This document shows positions 53,598-62,998 of a stretch of DNA of 64,000 nucleotides, piece after piece (within the stretch, counting starts at the first letter, position 1; each line of letters opens with the position of its first letter). Below the pieces are notes generated by a model that was given only the letters and a program-made list of their open reading frames with translations, searched no databases and was not told the origin of the DNA. The position numbers and the translations under genes are program-made. Source of the DNA: Natronorubrum tibetense GA33 (GTDB lineage: Archaea; Halobacteriota; Halobacteria; Halobacteriales; Natrialbaceae); NCBI RefSeq assembly GCF_000383975.1, contig NZ_KB913017.1:2159527-2223526 (forward strand), written 5' to 3'.

Positions 53598-55130
53598 ATG
53601 GCGACCGATCAGGCTCAGAGCGAGGCGGCTACGAGCGACACCTACGAGGAGTTCGAGCAGCGCGTGCGGCGAATTTCGAACGTATCGAACGCGGCCGGCA
53701 TTCTGCAGTGGGACCAGGAGGTCGTGATGCCCGAAGAGGGGACCCCAGCCCGAGCACAGCAGCTTTCGGCGCTCTCCTCAGTGGGACACGAACTCCTGAC
53801 CGACGACGAAACGGGCGAGTTGCTCGCGGAACTCGAGTCCGCAGAGCTCACGGACGAGCAGGCAGCCGTCGTCCGCGAGGTCCGCCGGCGCTACGACCGC
53901 GAGACCAGCGTCCCCCAGGAACTCGTCGAGGAGATTTCGGAGACGACGGCAAACGCCCACCCGAAGTGGAAGGAGGCCAAAGAGAACGACGACTTCGAGG
54001 CGTTCGCGCCCACGCTCGAGAAACTGGTCGAACTCAAACGGGAGTACGCGAACCACATCGATCCCGACGCCGACCCCTACGAAGTGCTCTTCTCGGATTA
54101 CGAGCCGTACCTCGACCTCGAAACGGCCGAACACGTGCTCGAGCAGCTGCGCGACGAACTCGTCCCGCTGATCGACGCGATCGACGACAGCGACACGGAG
54201 ATCGAGACCGACGCCTTCGCGGGCACGTTCGAGGACGACGATCAGGAAGCCCTTGCGCGGGACGTCCTCGACTCACTTGGCTACGACTGGGGTCGCGGCC
54301 GGCTGGACACGGCACCGCATCCGTTCTCCTCGGGCACGCAGTTCGACGCCCGCGTGACGACTCGGTTCGAGGAGGACGACCTGCTCGGCTCGATCACGTC
54401 GACGATCCACGAGTTCGGCCACGCGAACTACACTCTCGGGCTGCCCGACGAGGGCTACGGCACGCCACTGGGCGAGTCGCGGGACCTCTCCGTCCACGAG
54501 TCTCAGTCGCGGCTCTGGGAGAACCACGTCGGGCGCTCGCGCCCCTTCTGGGAGCACTTCCTCCCGATCGCTCGCGAGCGCTTCCCGGGCCTCGAGGACG
54601 TCTCCCCCGAAGCGGCCTACGAGGCCGCCAATCAGGTCCACGACGACAACCTCATCCGGGTCGAAGCGGACGAGCTCACCTACCACCTCCACATCGTCAT
54701 CCGGTTCGAAATCGAACGCGACCTGATCTCGGGCGACCTCGCCGTCGAAGACGTGCCCGAGGTCTGGAACGACAAGTACGAGGAGTACCTCGGCGTCCGT
54801 CCCGAGACCGACGCGGAGGGCTGTCTGCAGGACATCCACTGGTCCCACGGCTCCTTCGGCTACTTCTCGACGTACTCGCTCGGGTCGGTGCTCGCGGCGC
54901 AGCTCTACGACGCCGCCGAGGGCGAATTAGGAGATCTCGACGACGACATCCGCGCCGGCGAGTTCGGCGAACTCAACGGCTGGCTCCGCGAGAACGTCCA
55001 CCAACACGGCAAGCAGTTCACCACGCCCGAGTTGATCGAGCGCGCGACCGGCGAGGAGTACACGGCCGAGTACTTCCTCGAGTACGTGAAATCGAAATAC
55101 GGCGAGCTGTACGACCTCGAGGAGTACTGA
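53598..55130 (+). CDS. M32 family carboxypeptidase (Taq-type)
   Basis: A 510-aa metallocarboxypeptidase of family M32. The zinc motif is HEFGH at residues 271-275, inside ITSTIHEFGHANYTLGL, and ESQSRLWENHVGRSRPFW gives the third zinc ligand Glu. N-terminal helices (QRVRRISNVSNAAGILQWDQ) form the family's deep groove. It removes C-terminal residues from peptides in the cytosol. Start ATG 53598. Confidence 0.94.
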   Translation: MATDQAQSEAATSDTYEEFEQRVRRISNVSNAAGILQWDQEVVMPEEGTPARAQQLSALSSVGHELLTDDETGELLAELESAELTDEQAAVVREVRRRYDRETSVPQELVEEISETTANAHPKWKEAKENDDFEAFAPTLEKLVELKREYANHIDPDADPYEVLFSDYEPYLDLETAEHVLEQLRDELVPLIDAIDDSDTEIETDAFAGTFEDDDQEALARDVLDSLGYDWGRGRLDTAPHPFSSGTQFDARVTTRFEEDDLLGSITSTIHEFGHANYTLGLPDEGYGTPLGESRDLSVHESQSRLWENHVGRSRPFWEHFLPIARERFPGLEDVSPEAAYEAANQVHDDNLIRVEADELTYHLHIVIRFEIERDLISGDLAVEDVPEVWNDKYEEYLGVRPETDAEGCLQDIHWSHGSFGYFSTYSLGSVLAAQLYDAAEGELGDLDDDIRAGEFGELNGWLRENVHQHGKQFTTPELIERATGEEYTAEYFLEYVKSKYGELYDLEEY

Positions 55131-55405
55131 AAACCGCCGTGGTCGGGCATTGAGGAGTGGAACGAGTGATTTTGATCCATCGTTTCTGACGGCGGCCGAG
55201 TGAGCGTGTTTCTCGTCGATGGCTACGGCTATCTGACTGCCTTCGCTCGATTCGGCGTCCGAGAATGGCCTGAAGAGTTCGTACACTACTGCAATATACA
55301 ACGACCGCATCGGTCACTTGCTGGACAGACGCCAGCGGAGGTGCTAAACTAGACTATGCCGCAGTCCACTACTCATCATGAAAATAATATATAAATCTGA
55401 GGGAT

Positions 55406-56419
55406 CTACTCGTTACGCATTTCCTGGATTATCTGTCCGACTGTAGTATCGCGTTTAATCGTCAGCGATCCGGACTCGTTAAGAATTCTCAGTGGTTCCT
55501 CACCTAATAGCGCCTCTTGTTGTTCAGTTGTTATTTCGTCTTCAGTAATTCTAAGCAGTCCCTCATCGTGAAGGGACTGAGTATTCAATGAATCCGGATC
55601 CTGACAATCCGTCGGAGCATCTACAGTAAAGTTGGCGGTCGCAACCGCTGAGCTGCTCCCAATATCAGTTGCCTGCGCACTAGCATCGATATCAGCACTG
55701 TCTCCAACTCGCGTAGTCACGTCCATTCTTGCGAATACGCAACTATCTTCTGCACCTTCTCCAGGATCGCCAACATTGTTGATCCAATTCCACATTAAAT
55801 TGTAATAATGGTCATTTTCATCAGCTGTCCGTTCTGTGATATATGTGAAGGCCATAGACGCAGCGATAGCACTAACTGGATTTGCAAACGCCAAAGTCGT
55901 TCCAACTCCAACCGCACCATCAACAGCAGTCTCAACGAGATCTTCATCAACGTCACTCGACTCTTCTTCGAAGGACTCGTATGCACCTATTGCCTCATTG
56001 TGATTCTGTTGAGTAGTCTCAACTATATCACCACTGACATCAAGCACTAATTCGTTTGAGGCAAGCGAGTTTTGCGTAAGATACTCATCACCATCGTCAA
56101 CAAACGTATTTCCTGTTGCTCCGAAGTGAATTCGGTGAATATAATCACAGTAGCCCCCCTCATCATGCCAAGAGTTGTATAGCGAGGCATGAACGGTTGA
56201 TTCCAGAGTGTATTCTCCATCAAACACATCCTGAGTGACTGAACTAGAATCAGAGTCCAAGGTGGAGGATCCACCACCACCACCGCAACATGGCATATAG
56301 TTGCCCTCTGTCTCCAAATCACCACTCGCTGTTCCGACGACACTGAAGAGGCCAAGACTCGCAGTCCCAATACTTGCTAACACGTTACGTCGATCGGCAG
56401 TTCTTTTTCTTCGAGCCAC
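55406..56419 (-). CDS. Tat-exported protein of unknown function in AT-rich island
   Basis: A 337-aa protein. The N-terminus has a Tat signal (ADRRNVLASIGTASLGLFSV, residues 8-27). Just after it is an unusual Cys-Cys-Gly-Gly-Gly-Gly-Gly-Ser stretch. The mature part has a short hydrophobic segment around 180-200 (VGVGTTLAFANPVSAIAASM) that could be membrane-active. The codon use is AT-rich compared with the neighbours. No match was recognised. The hydrophobic centre and the secretion signal are compatible with a toxin-like or surface protein, but that is only an idea. Confidence 0.7.
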   Translation of the reverse strand: MARRKRTADRRNVLASIGTASLGLFSVVGTASGDLETEGNYMPCCGGGGGSSTLDSDSSSVTQDVFDGEYTLESTVHASLYNSWHDEGGYCDYIHRIHFGATGNTFVDDGDEYLTQNSLASNELVLDVSGDIVETTQQNHNEAIGAYESFEEESSDVDEDLVETAVDGAVGVGTTLAFANPVSAIAASMAFTYITERTADENDHYYNLMWNWINNVGDPGEGAEDSCVFARMDVTTRVGDSADIDASAQATDIGSSSAVATANFTVDAPTDCQDPDSLNTQSLHDEGLLRITEDEITTEQQEALLGEEPLRILNESGSLTIKRDTTVGQIIQEMRNE

Positions 56420-56568
56420 AAATTCAATATAACTTCTATATACTTAAGACCTTATCATTTATAACAAATATAAAAATGGGAGTTTGTAAATCTCACTCAA
56501 TTATTTTTCTATAAAAATTAACGTGTGAGGATAAATGACAAGTGTTAGAACACGATCAGATTAAACAC

Positions 56569-56994
56569 TCAATTGGAAAGTAGTTCACAGGGTGTTTCAG
56601 GATAGTTTTCGCAGTCTCGTTGATCAAAATAGATGTTCTCAGATTCGACCTGAATTGCAATCCATCGACATGAATCGGAATTGTCCTCGACAACATCGAC
56701 ATGATCCCACTCGTCATCACTCGCAACTCTCGCAGCGATGGAATACTGACCGTGAGCATCAGTGTCCCACTCACAGTCAATAATCTCGGTGGAAACGGTA
56801 CCCGAAGCAGAAGCAACTGAAGCAGTTGTGTTATACACCGTTTCGCTATCATCTTCGATTTTAATTTCGACAGTTATACTCTCCTCGCGAAAATTTTCCA
56901 CTCGAACACCACCAAGTTGTACATCACCCTCCGAAGAACTACATCCTCCGAGTAAGGCAGTAGTGGATAAGACTAATATTCCTCTTCGTTTCAT
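56569..56994 (-). CDS. small lipoprotein in AT-rich island
   Basis: A 141-aa lipoprotein: MKRRGILVLSTTALLGGCSS, with KRR, hydrophobic stretch and lipobox LGGC (Cys18). The rest is an Ig-like beta domain (VRVENFREESITVEIKIED, ETVYNTTASVAS) with several Cys near the end (CEWD, CRWIA, CENYPETPCELL). AT-rich like the preceding gene, in the same orientation with 149 bp between. The pair may have been acquired together. Function unknown. Confidence 0.75.
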   Translation of the reverse strand: MKRRGILVLSTTALLGGCSSSEGDVQLGGVRVENFREESITVEIKIEDDSETVYNTTASVASASGTVSTEIIDCEWDTDAHGQYSIAARVASDDEWDHVDVVEDNSDSCRWIAIQVESENIYFDQRDCENYPETPCELLSN

Positions 56995-57136
56995 ACTCGT
57001 ATTCCTTGCTTCTAGTTAATAAGTCATTCCATGATTCATCTATAGAAATAGAACAAATCGATATTTATCAGCAATTAGTGGGGACCGGGTTCCGCAAACC
57101 GCGTTTTTTAGGATTCGGTGGCCGTCTCTTCCGCAT

Positions 57137-57880
57137 ATGATCGATACGTCACTCGAGGGCAACACCGCCATCGTCACGGGCGCGAGCGCGGGCATCGGCG
57201 CGGCGACCTGTCGCGCGTTCGCGGCCGAGGGAGCGAACGTGGTCCTCGCGGCCCGCAGCGAGGACGAATTGACCGAACTCGCCGACGAACTCGAAACCGA
57301 ACACGACGTCGAGACGCTGGTCGTCCCGACGAACGTCCGCGAGGAGGACGCGGTCGACCACCTGATCGAGGAGACCGTCGACGCATTCGGCGAGATCGAC
57401 GTGCTGGTGAACAACGCGGGGCTCTCGCGGGGGAGCGACGTCGAATCGATGAGCACCGACGACTACGAGACGATGCAGGAGACAAACGTCGACGGCCTCT
57501 TCTACGCGACGCGAGCCGCGATTCCCCACGTTCGCGAGACGGACGGCCACCTCGTCTTCGTCGGGAGTTTCGCGGGGCAGTACCCCCGATCGTTCAACCC
57601 CGTCTACGCCGCCACGAAGTGGTGGACCCGCGGCTTCGCCAAGAGCGTCGCCGCGCAGGTCGGCGACGACGAGGTCGGCGTCTCGATCGTCAACCCTGCC
57701 GAGGTCCGCTCGGAGTTCGAGGCGGCCGACGGGACGACGTTCGAAGAGCACTTCGACAAGGGCGAGGCCAGCGAACCCGCGGAGGTCGCCGAGGCGATCC
57801 TCTTCGCCGCGAGTCGGGAGGGCTCGAGCGTCAGCGAGATCGATGTCAATCGCCGAGACAAGTTCGCCGACGGCTTCTGA
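57137..57880 (+). CDS. SDR family NAD(P)-dependent oxidoreductase
   Basis: A 247-aa short-chain dehydrogenase. The cofactor motif TGASAGIG is at residues 14-21, NNAG near 93, and the catalytic YAATK (Tyr/Lys) near 156-160, with a Ser in VGSFAG as the third member. The typical C-terminal NPAEVRSEF segment follows. Cytosolic oxidoreductase of unknown substrate. Start ATG 57137. Confidence 0.93.
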   Translation: MIDTSLEGNTAIVTGASAGIGAATCRAFAAEGANVVLAARSEDELTELADELETEHDVETLVVPTNVREEDAVDHLIEETVDAFGEIDVLVNNAGLSRGSDVESMSTDDYETMQETNVDGLFYATRAAIPHVRETDGHLVFVGSFAGQYPRSFNPVYAATKWWTRGFAKSVAAQVGDDEVGVSIVNPAEVRSEFEAADGTTFEEHFDKGEASEPAEVAEAILFAASREGSSVSEIDVNRRDKFADGF

Positions 57881-57972
57881 CGCGGCCGCCGCTTGGAACC
57901 GCGAGCGCGCTTAAAACGCGGCCGGCGCGTGCCGGCTGCAGACTGACCCGTAATCGCTGCCATAACTCGCGT

Positions 57973-58566
57973 ATGCGTGTTTCCATCCCGGGCGTTCCCG
58001 GCGTCTACTACGACACCGATTCGGGCTCGTCGGCGATCGGCGTGGCCATGTCGGCCGCCGGCCGAAAGGTGCCGAAACCGAAGGGGTACGTCATCCAGCT
58101 GTTGCCCTACCTCTGGTCGTTCGACGTCGACCTGTACGAAGTGCCCACCGATCATCCGATTCAGTATCTCCATCCCGAAGGAGCCCAGAGCCTCGGCGAA
58201 CTCTCGCCCGAGCGCGGCGTGCGAGAGGCGGGAACCGAACTCGAGTCGGTCCTGCGGTTCGCCTGGTCGGTCAACCAGGAGATCGAATCGACGACCAACC
58301 AGTTGATCGGCCGCCGCGAGGACCACGACGGTATCGTCATCGAAATTCAAGACGGAAGCGTCGGCGTCGACGGCGAGGAACTCCGCACGGACGAGTTCGA
58401 TATCGAGGAGAAAGCGATTGGCGAGACCGAGATCGACATCGAGGAGGGATCGATGGACGAGACGGACGCCGATTCGGACGACGAATCGATCGGCCTCGAT
58501 CATTCGACCAACGACATCGATACCGACGGTACCGACGCTGACGATTTCGAGTCGGACGAGCCGTAA
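57973..58566 (+). CDS. hypothetical acidic protein
   Basis: A 197-aa protein. The N-terminal part (1-110) has a conserved-looking MRVSIPGVPGVYYDTDSGSSA and hydrophobic YVIQLLPYLWSFDVD. The C-terminal 85 residues are nearly all Asp, Glu, Ser and Thr and are likely disordered. It follows the SDR gene by 93 bp on the same strand. No family recognised. Confidence 0.7.
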   Translation: MRVSIPGVPGVYYDTDSGSSAIGVAMSAAGRKVPKPKGYVIQLLPYLWSFDVDLYEVPTDHPIQYLHPEGAQSLGELSPERGVREAGTELESVLRFAWSVNQEIESTTNQLIGRREDHDGIVIEIQDGSVGVDGEELRTDEFDIEEKAIGETEIDIEEGSMDETDADSDDESIGLDHSTNDIDTDGTDADDFESDEP

Positions 58567-58655
58567 TCGACGCCGGTAGCTGCGTCGCTCACTGGAGAGC
58601 GCTCCCGCTCACCGCGAGAGAACCGCAAAAACGGGCGTCTCGAGTTCGGGCTTGC

Positions 58656-58925
58656 TTACGCGCCCGCGGATTCGAGGGCGTCTTCGATGTCGTCGCGCTG
58701 TGTGACGCCGACGAAGCGCTCGACGATCTCGTCGTCGTTTTCGATAATGAGCGTCGGCAGGGAGCGTACCTGGTACTCGTTGGCGATATCCTGTTGCTCG
58801 TCCACGTTTACTTTTTCGACTTCGAATCGGCCCTCCCAGTCGTCCTCGAGCTCCTCGAGGATTGGATCCTGGGTCTTGCAGGGGCCACACCAGTCTGCGT
58901 AGAAGTCCTTCAGTGTGACAGTCAT
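58656..58925 (-). CDS. thioredoxin
   Basis: An 89-aa thioredoxin with the active-site CGPC (Cys13 and Cys16, in DWCGPCK), the cis-Pro in SLPTLII and the normal thioredoxin strand order. It reduces disulphides in the cytosol. Start ATG 58925 gives the short MTVTLKDFYADW form; a longer frame reaches 58970. It is convergent with the hypothetical gene. Confidence 0.93.
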   Translation of the reverse strand: MTVTLKDFYADWCGPCKTQDPILEELEDDWEGRFEVEKVNVDEQQDIANEYQVRSLPTLIIENDDEIVERFVGVTQRDDIEDALESAGA

Positions 58926-59728
58926 CGGTTCATCGCTAGTTCCAACGCGTCGCGCATAAGGGTTTCCCACCGGTTGTGAATTGCCGCAATCGGAGGCACC
59001 GATCGCAGGTGCGTGCTGTAGCCGATCGGTGCAGAATTCGCGGGACAGGGGTACGATGGTTGAACATTTTATCGTCTCACTGACACGACGGGTGATAACG
59101 AAACAGCGTTAGCCGAAAAGGCGGGTGCGTTCGAGGGCCCGTGTCGAACTCGGTGTCGCCGCGGTTCATCAAGTCACTCGACGAGCGCGCTCTGTGGCTT
59201 CCGCCGAGAGCGCGACGTACCGCGGCGCTGTTTCGGCCGTACCGTCTCGAGGACGTGTTAATAAGATAGTTAGCACTTTCTACGAATGGTCGCTTATAAT
59301 ATGTGTGTGTGAATAATTTCGATTCGATTTCCCCGAAGAATCGGGACGGTCTGGATAAATCGATCCAGACCGATACAGCCACTCAGGAAAAGCGTCCCCG
59401 GCTGAATGAGAAAAATGGAACCATCTCGGTATCGATCGGTGAAATGATTGGCTTTGTGGAGGCAAAATCGATATTTAAAAGTCATTCACCACATAAGTCC
59501 GAATACTGGAGTATAATATGCGAGAAAATGCAGAGCTATTAGACGTTTGTCTCACCAAATTCGCCAATACTCGGTCGAACGAGGTTCGGTAGTTGATACC
59601 GAATGCTCACATTCTATATCATATATGGAAATAGGTATGTTGTCGGTCGAATGCGTCACCACAGGGCTACCGATGCCGTGTACGCGGACCGGCGGAGGCT
59701 CTCCGTCCGTCTGTGATCGAGGCCGCGT
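58926..59728. other. long AT-rich gap with a perfect hairpin
   Basis: No supported gene in about 800 bp. A perfect 10-bp stem with a six-base loop lies at 59347-59372 (CGGTCTGGAT, loop, ATCCAGACCG). AT content rises after 59250. A tiny frame from ATG 59519, preceded by GAGTATAAT, is 24 codons and is not counted as a gene. Confidence 0.65.
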
Positions 59729-61249
59729 TCACAACGTGTGCTGCCGTTCGAACGCGTTGGCACTCGAGAGCACCGTCGCGTCGGCGAAGCGCTCGCCGAT
59801 CAGCATGAGCCCGACCGGGAGATCGTTCGCCCGTCCCGCGGGCACCGAAATCGCCGGATGGCCGGTCACGTCGAACGGCGACGTGTTATGGAGCATGTTA
59901 AGCGCCCGGTCGATCGCCTCGAGTCGCGAGATCGACTCGTCGACTTCGTGGGCGGTCTGGGGCGTCGTGGGCATCGCGAGGACGTCGACATCCGAGAGCG
60001 CCTCGTCGTAGGCGTCGGTCAACTGTCGGCCCAGGTTCTTCGCCTTCGCGTAGTACTGGCCGCGGTACTCCTCGGAGAGGTACTGCCCGAGCACGAGCGT
60101 GAGTTTCAGCGTCGTCAGGTAGTCGTCGGCGTGGGCTCGCCGCGCCCGTCCGAACGCGTTCGCCAGTTGGGTGTCGTAGAACCCCTTCCCGTAGTGACCG
60201 ATACACTCGGCGTCGACCGTCGCGGCCGTCTCCTCCGTCGCGATGGCGTTCCAGATGGTAAGTCCGTCGACGTGCATCGGGACGGACACCTCCGTCACCG
60301 TCGCACCGGCGTCTTCGAACTCGGTGAGGGCGTCGCGTACGGCGTCGTCGGCCGCCGGTTCGCTGACCGCGTGGCCGAATCCCTCCTCGACGACGCCGAC
60401 GGTCACGTCGGACGGGTCCTCGGAGAGTGCCCCCGTGTAGTCGTCGGTCGGAACGGCACCCTGTCGGGGATCGAGATCGTCCTCGCCGGCGATCACGTCC
60501 AGTACGCGTGCACAGTCCTCGACGGTCGAACACATCGGCCCGGCGTGATCGAACGAGCGACCGAGACCCGCGATTCCGGTGTAGGGAACCAGTCCGTGGG
60601 TGGACTTGTGGCCGACGATCCCGCTCCAGGCGGCGGGGATGCGAATCGAGCCGCCCTGATCGCCGCCGATGGCGACGTCGACGTCGCCGTTACCCACGGC
60701 CGCGGCCGATCCCGACGAGGAACCGCCGGCGATATAATCGGAATCGACGGGGTTCAACACCGGCCCGGTCGCGGAGAGTTCGCCGCTCCCCGAGAACGCC
60801 ATGTCTTCCATGTTTAGCTTCCCGGTGATGTCCGCGCCGGCCTCGAGCAGTCGGCTGACGATCGTCGCGTCGGTCGACGGCACGTAGCCCTCGAAGAGCT
60901 TCGACCCCAGTGTCATCTCGACGCCGGCCACGTTGATATTGTCCTTGAGACCGACGTCGTAGTCCTCGAGCGGGCCATTCTCGGCTCCCTTTACCTCACA
61001 TTTGGTGACGAACGCGTTGAGGGGGTCCTCATCGCGCCCCGGTTTGTAGCCGGGATCGCGATCGGTGTACTCGACTCGAGGGCGAGGATCCGGAAGCTCG
61101 TCCAGTCGTTCGTAGCCGGCCAGCGTCTCGGTGATTGCGGCCTCGAACTCCTCGACTTCCTCGTCGGAGAGGTCGATATGGTGGTAGGCGGCGTACGCTC
61201 GAATCTCGTCCGGTGTCGGCGGTTGTACGTTCGGTGGTGACTCGGACAT
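59729..61249 (-). CDS. amidase signature family hydrolase
   Basis: A 506-aa amidase. The Ser-cisSer-Lys catalytic set is visible: Lys102 in VGLKDNINVAG, Ser177/178 in AGGSSSGSAAAVG, and nucleophile Ser201 in GGDQGGSIRIPA, followed by GHKSTHGLVPYTG. The sequence is like amidases of the nitrile-hydratase type in Rhodococcus. It hydrolyses amides to carboxylic acids in the cytosol. Start ATG 61249 is used over 61279. It sits near MBL and MaoC genes but is probably a separate transcript. Confidence 0.92.
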   Translation of the reverse strand: MSESPPNVQPPTPDEIRAYAAYHHIDLSDEEVEEFEAAITETLAGYERLDELPDPRPRVEYTDRDPGYKPGRDEDPLNAFVTKCEVKGAENGPLEDYDVGLKDNINVAGVEMTLGSKLFEGYVPSTDATIVSRLLEAGADITGKLNMEDMAFSGSGELSATGPVLNPVDSDYIAGGSSSGSAAAVGNGDVDVAIGGDQGGSIRIPAAWSGIVGHKSTHGLVPYTGIAGLGRSFDHAGPMCSTVEDCARVLDVIAGEDDLDPRQGAVPTDDYTGALSEDPSDVTVGVVEEGFGHAVSEPAADDAVRDALTEFEDAGATVTEVSVPMHVDGLTIWNAIATEETAATVDAECIGHYGKGFYDTQLANAFGRARRAHADDYLTTLKLTLVLGQYLSEEYRGQYYAKAKNLGRQLTDAYDEALSDVDVLAMPTTPQTAHEVDESISRLEAIDRALNMLHNTSPFDVTGHPAISVPAGRANDLPVGLMLIGERFADATVLSSANAFERQHTL

Positions 61250-61358
61250 TCTACTGTGATGGTCGATAACAAGGAACAAAAAGATTCACCGGGACGCCAT
61301 CTCGAGCGAAAGCGAGACGAACCGACCACAACCGCTCAGATCCACCGACTACTCCCGC

Positions 61359-62252
61359 TCAGATTCGGCCGTGGTGTCTGAGATACCCCTCCGTGAGCAG
61401 CTTCGCGAAGAAGGACTCGACCACCGGATCGTACGGCGGCGAGAGGGCGAGCAGTTCCTCGGCGACGGCTCGTTTCGTCTCCTCGAGTGAGTCCGCGGCC
61501 TCGTGCAACTCGAGGATCCGCTCGTCGTAGCGATGTAGTTCGGTTCTCGCCGTCTCGAACGCCTCTTCAGGGTCGTTCGGCCAGACGCCGAAGTGCGGGA
61601 AGATGATTCGGTCCGGTTCGAGGGTCTCGAGTCGATCGATCGTCTCCGCGATCACGTCGACGTCGAAGTTGGGGAGCGTTGCCGGCGGCAACCACTGGTC
61701 GGCCCGCCCGAAGTAGATCCCGAGACACTCGGCGGCGAACAGGAGATCACGTTCGGGGTTCCAGACCGCGAGGTGGTCCGGCGAGTGTCCGGGGGCGTGG
61801 ATCAACTCGAGGCTGTTCGCGCCGATATTGACCGTCGTCCCCTCGTCCGGAACGCCGACGACGTTCTCCGCGGGAACGGGTCCCTGTTCGCCCATCGAGT
61901 CGAAGTGGCTGCCCATCGCTTGCCTGCTGCTCTCGATCAGTCCCGCGGGATTTTCGAGGTGTGTCGCGGTCGATTCGTGGATGTAGACGTCGCAATCGGG
62001 CGCGGCGTCGACGAGCGCGCTCGCGGCGCCGGTGTGATCGACGTGGACGTGCGAAAGCACGACGTTCGACAGGTCGGCCGGCGAGACGCCACACGCCTCG
62101 AGTCCGTCCAGGAGTTCGTCGGCGGTGGCGGCCACGCCCGCGTCGACCAGCGTCGGCTCGTCGTCGTCGAAGCAGTAGACGGAAGCGACGTCCGAATCGA
62201 ACAGCTCCACGTCGATTCCGTACACTCCCTCGGTAACGCTGAACACGGTCAT
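61359..62252 (-). CDS. MBL-fold metallohydrolase
   Basis: A 297-aa metallo-beta-lactamase-fold hydrolase. The HxHxDH motif is HVHVDH at residues 68-73 and further metal ligands are His in APGHSPDH and FPHFGVWP. The C-terminal helices after residue 210 are typical of the glyoxalase II-like/RNase Z-like group. No substrate known. It ends 110 bp before the amidase gene's start on the same strand. Start ATG 62252. Confidence 0.9.
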   Translation of the reverse strand: MTVFSVTEGVYGIDVELFDSDVASVYCFDDDEPTLVDAGVAATADELLDGLEACGVSPADLSNVVLSHVHVDHTGAASALVDAAPDCDVYIHESTATHLENPAGLIESSRQAMGSHFDSMGEQGPVPAENVVGVPDEGTTVNIGANSLELIHAPGHSPDHLAVWNPERDLLFAAECLGIYFGRADQWLPPATLPNFDVDVIAETIDRLETLEPDRIIFPHFGVWPNDPEEAFETARTELHRYDERILELHEAADSLEETKRAVAEELLALSPPYDPVVESFFAKLLTEGYLRHHGRI

Positions 62253-62318
62253 ACGATAGCTGTTCGGCCGAGTTGCAAATCCGTTTCGGGTGGCCCTCGG
62301 AACCTCGTCCGCCCGCGC

Positions 62319-62798
62319 TCAGAAGTCGATTTCCGCCTGTCCGGTCTTGCACACGAAAAACTTCAGGTCGCCCCGGAAGACGTTGGTCCCCTCCTGCGTC
62401 GTCATCACCGTCTCGAAGACGACCAGTCCCACGTCGTTGCGGCTCTCGAGCGCTCTCGCCTCCGTGACCTCGATCTCGACCGAAACGGTATCACCGATGT
62501 AGGCGGGGTTCGGCAGTTCCATGGAGTCCATGCCGAGGAACGCGTAGGCGGTTCGCTCGAGAATGCCGATGCTCATGAGCATCCCGAGCGCGTAGTTGAA
62601 CGTCATCGCGCCGTGGGCAATCCGCTCGCCGAAGTCGCGTTCCTCGGCGAACTCGGCGTTCGTGTGGAGTTCGTTCCAGTCGCCGGTTAGCGCCGCCTGC
62701 ATCGTCACGTCGGTCTCGGTGATCGTTCGGCCGGGACTCCGGAACGTCTGGCCCTCCTCGAACGCTTCGAAGTGGTGTGGCTCGTAGCTGTAGGCCAT
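62319..62798 (-). CDS. MaoC family dehydratase
   Basis: A 159-aa hot-dog fold protein of the MaoC/(R)-enoyl-CoA hydratase family: FRSPGRTITETDV lead, GDWNELHTNAEFA (the hydratase 2 active-site Asp/His region) and AHGAMTFNYALG. It probably hydrates enoyl-CoA or dehydrates 3-hydroxyacyl-CoA. Start ATG 62798. The acyl-CoA dehydrogenase is divergent about 200 bp away, and a shared fatty-acid pathway is plausible. Confidence 0.9.
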   Translation of the reverse strand: MAYSYEPHHFEAFEEGQTFRSPGRTITETDVTMQAALTGDWNELHTNAEFAEERDFGERIAHGAMTFNYALGMLMSIGILERTAYAFLGMDSMELPNPAYIGDTVSVEIEVTEARALESRNDVGLVVFETVMTTQEGTNVFRGDLKFFVCKTGQAEIDF

Positions 62799-62998
62799 AC
62801 CGGCACCTCTTCGACGACCCACAAATACCTTGTCGCGACCGGTCACGCGCCGAAGACGAAACACACGAGACGTGACGAGACAAATCGCGTGCTTGCGACT
62901 GGAATGTACCGAAGCGATGCCCTCGAGAGCGGAGCGAACGGAGCCGGCGTGTTCGCGAAGAGGAACAGCTATAGGCCGATCGAATGAACACGTCTAGC

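Noticed and set aside
55406-56419. A halocin C8-type peptide precursor
   Set aside because: The Cys spacing and length do not match halocin C8; only the Tat signal and hydrophobic centre are reminiscent.
59519-59593. 24-codon frame MRENAELLDVCLTKF... behind a TATA-like GAGTATAAT
   Set aside because: Too short and without a recognisable family; might be a truncated regulator start but cannot be supported.
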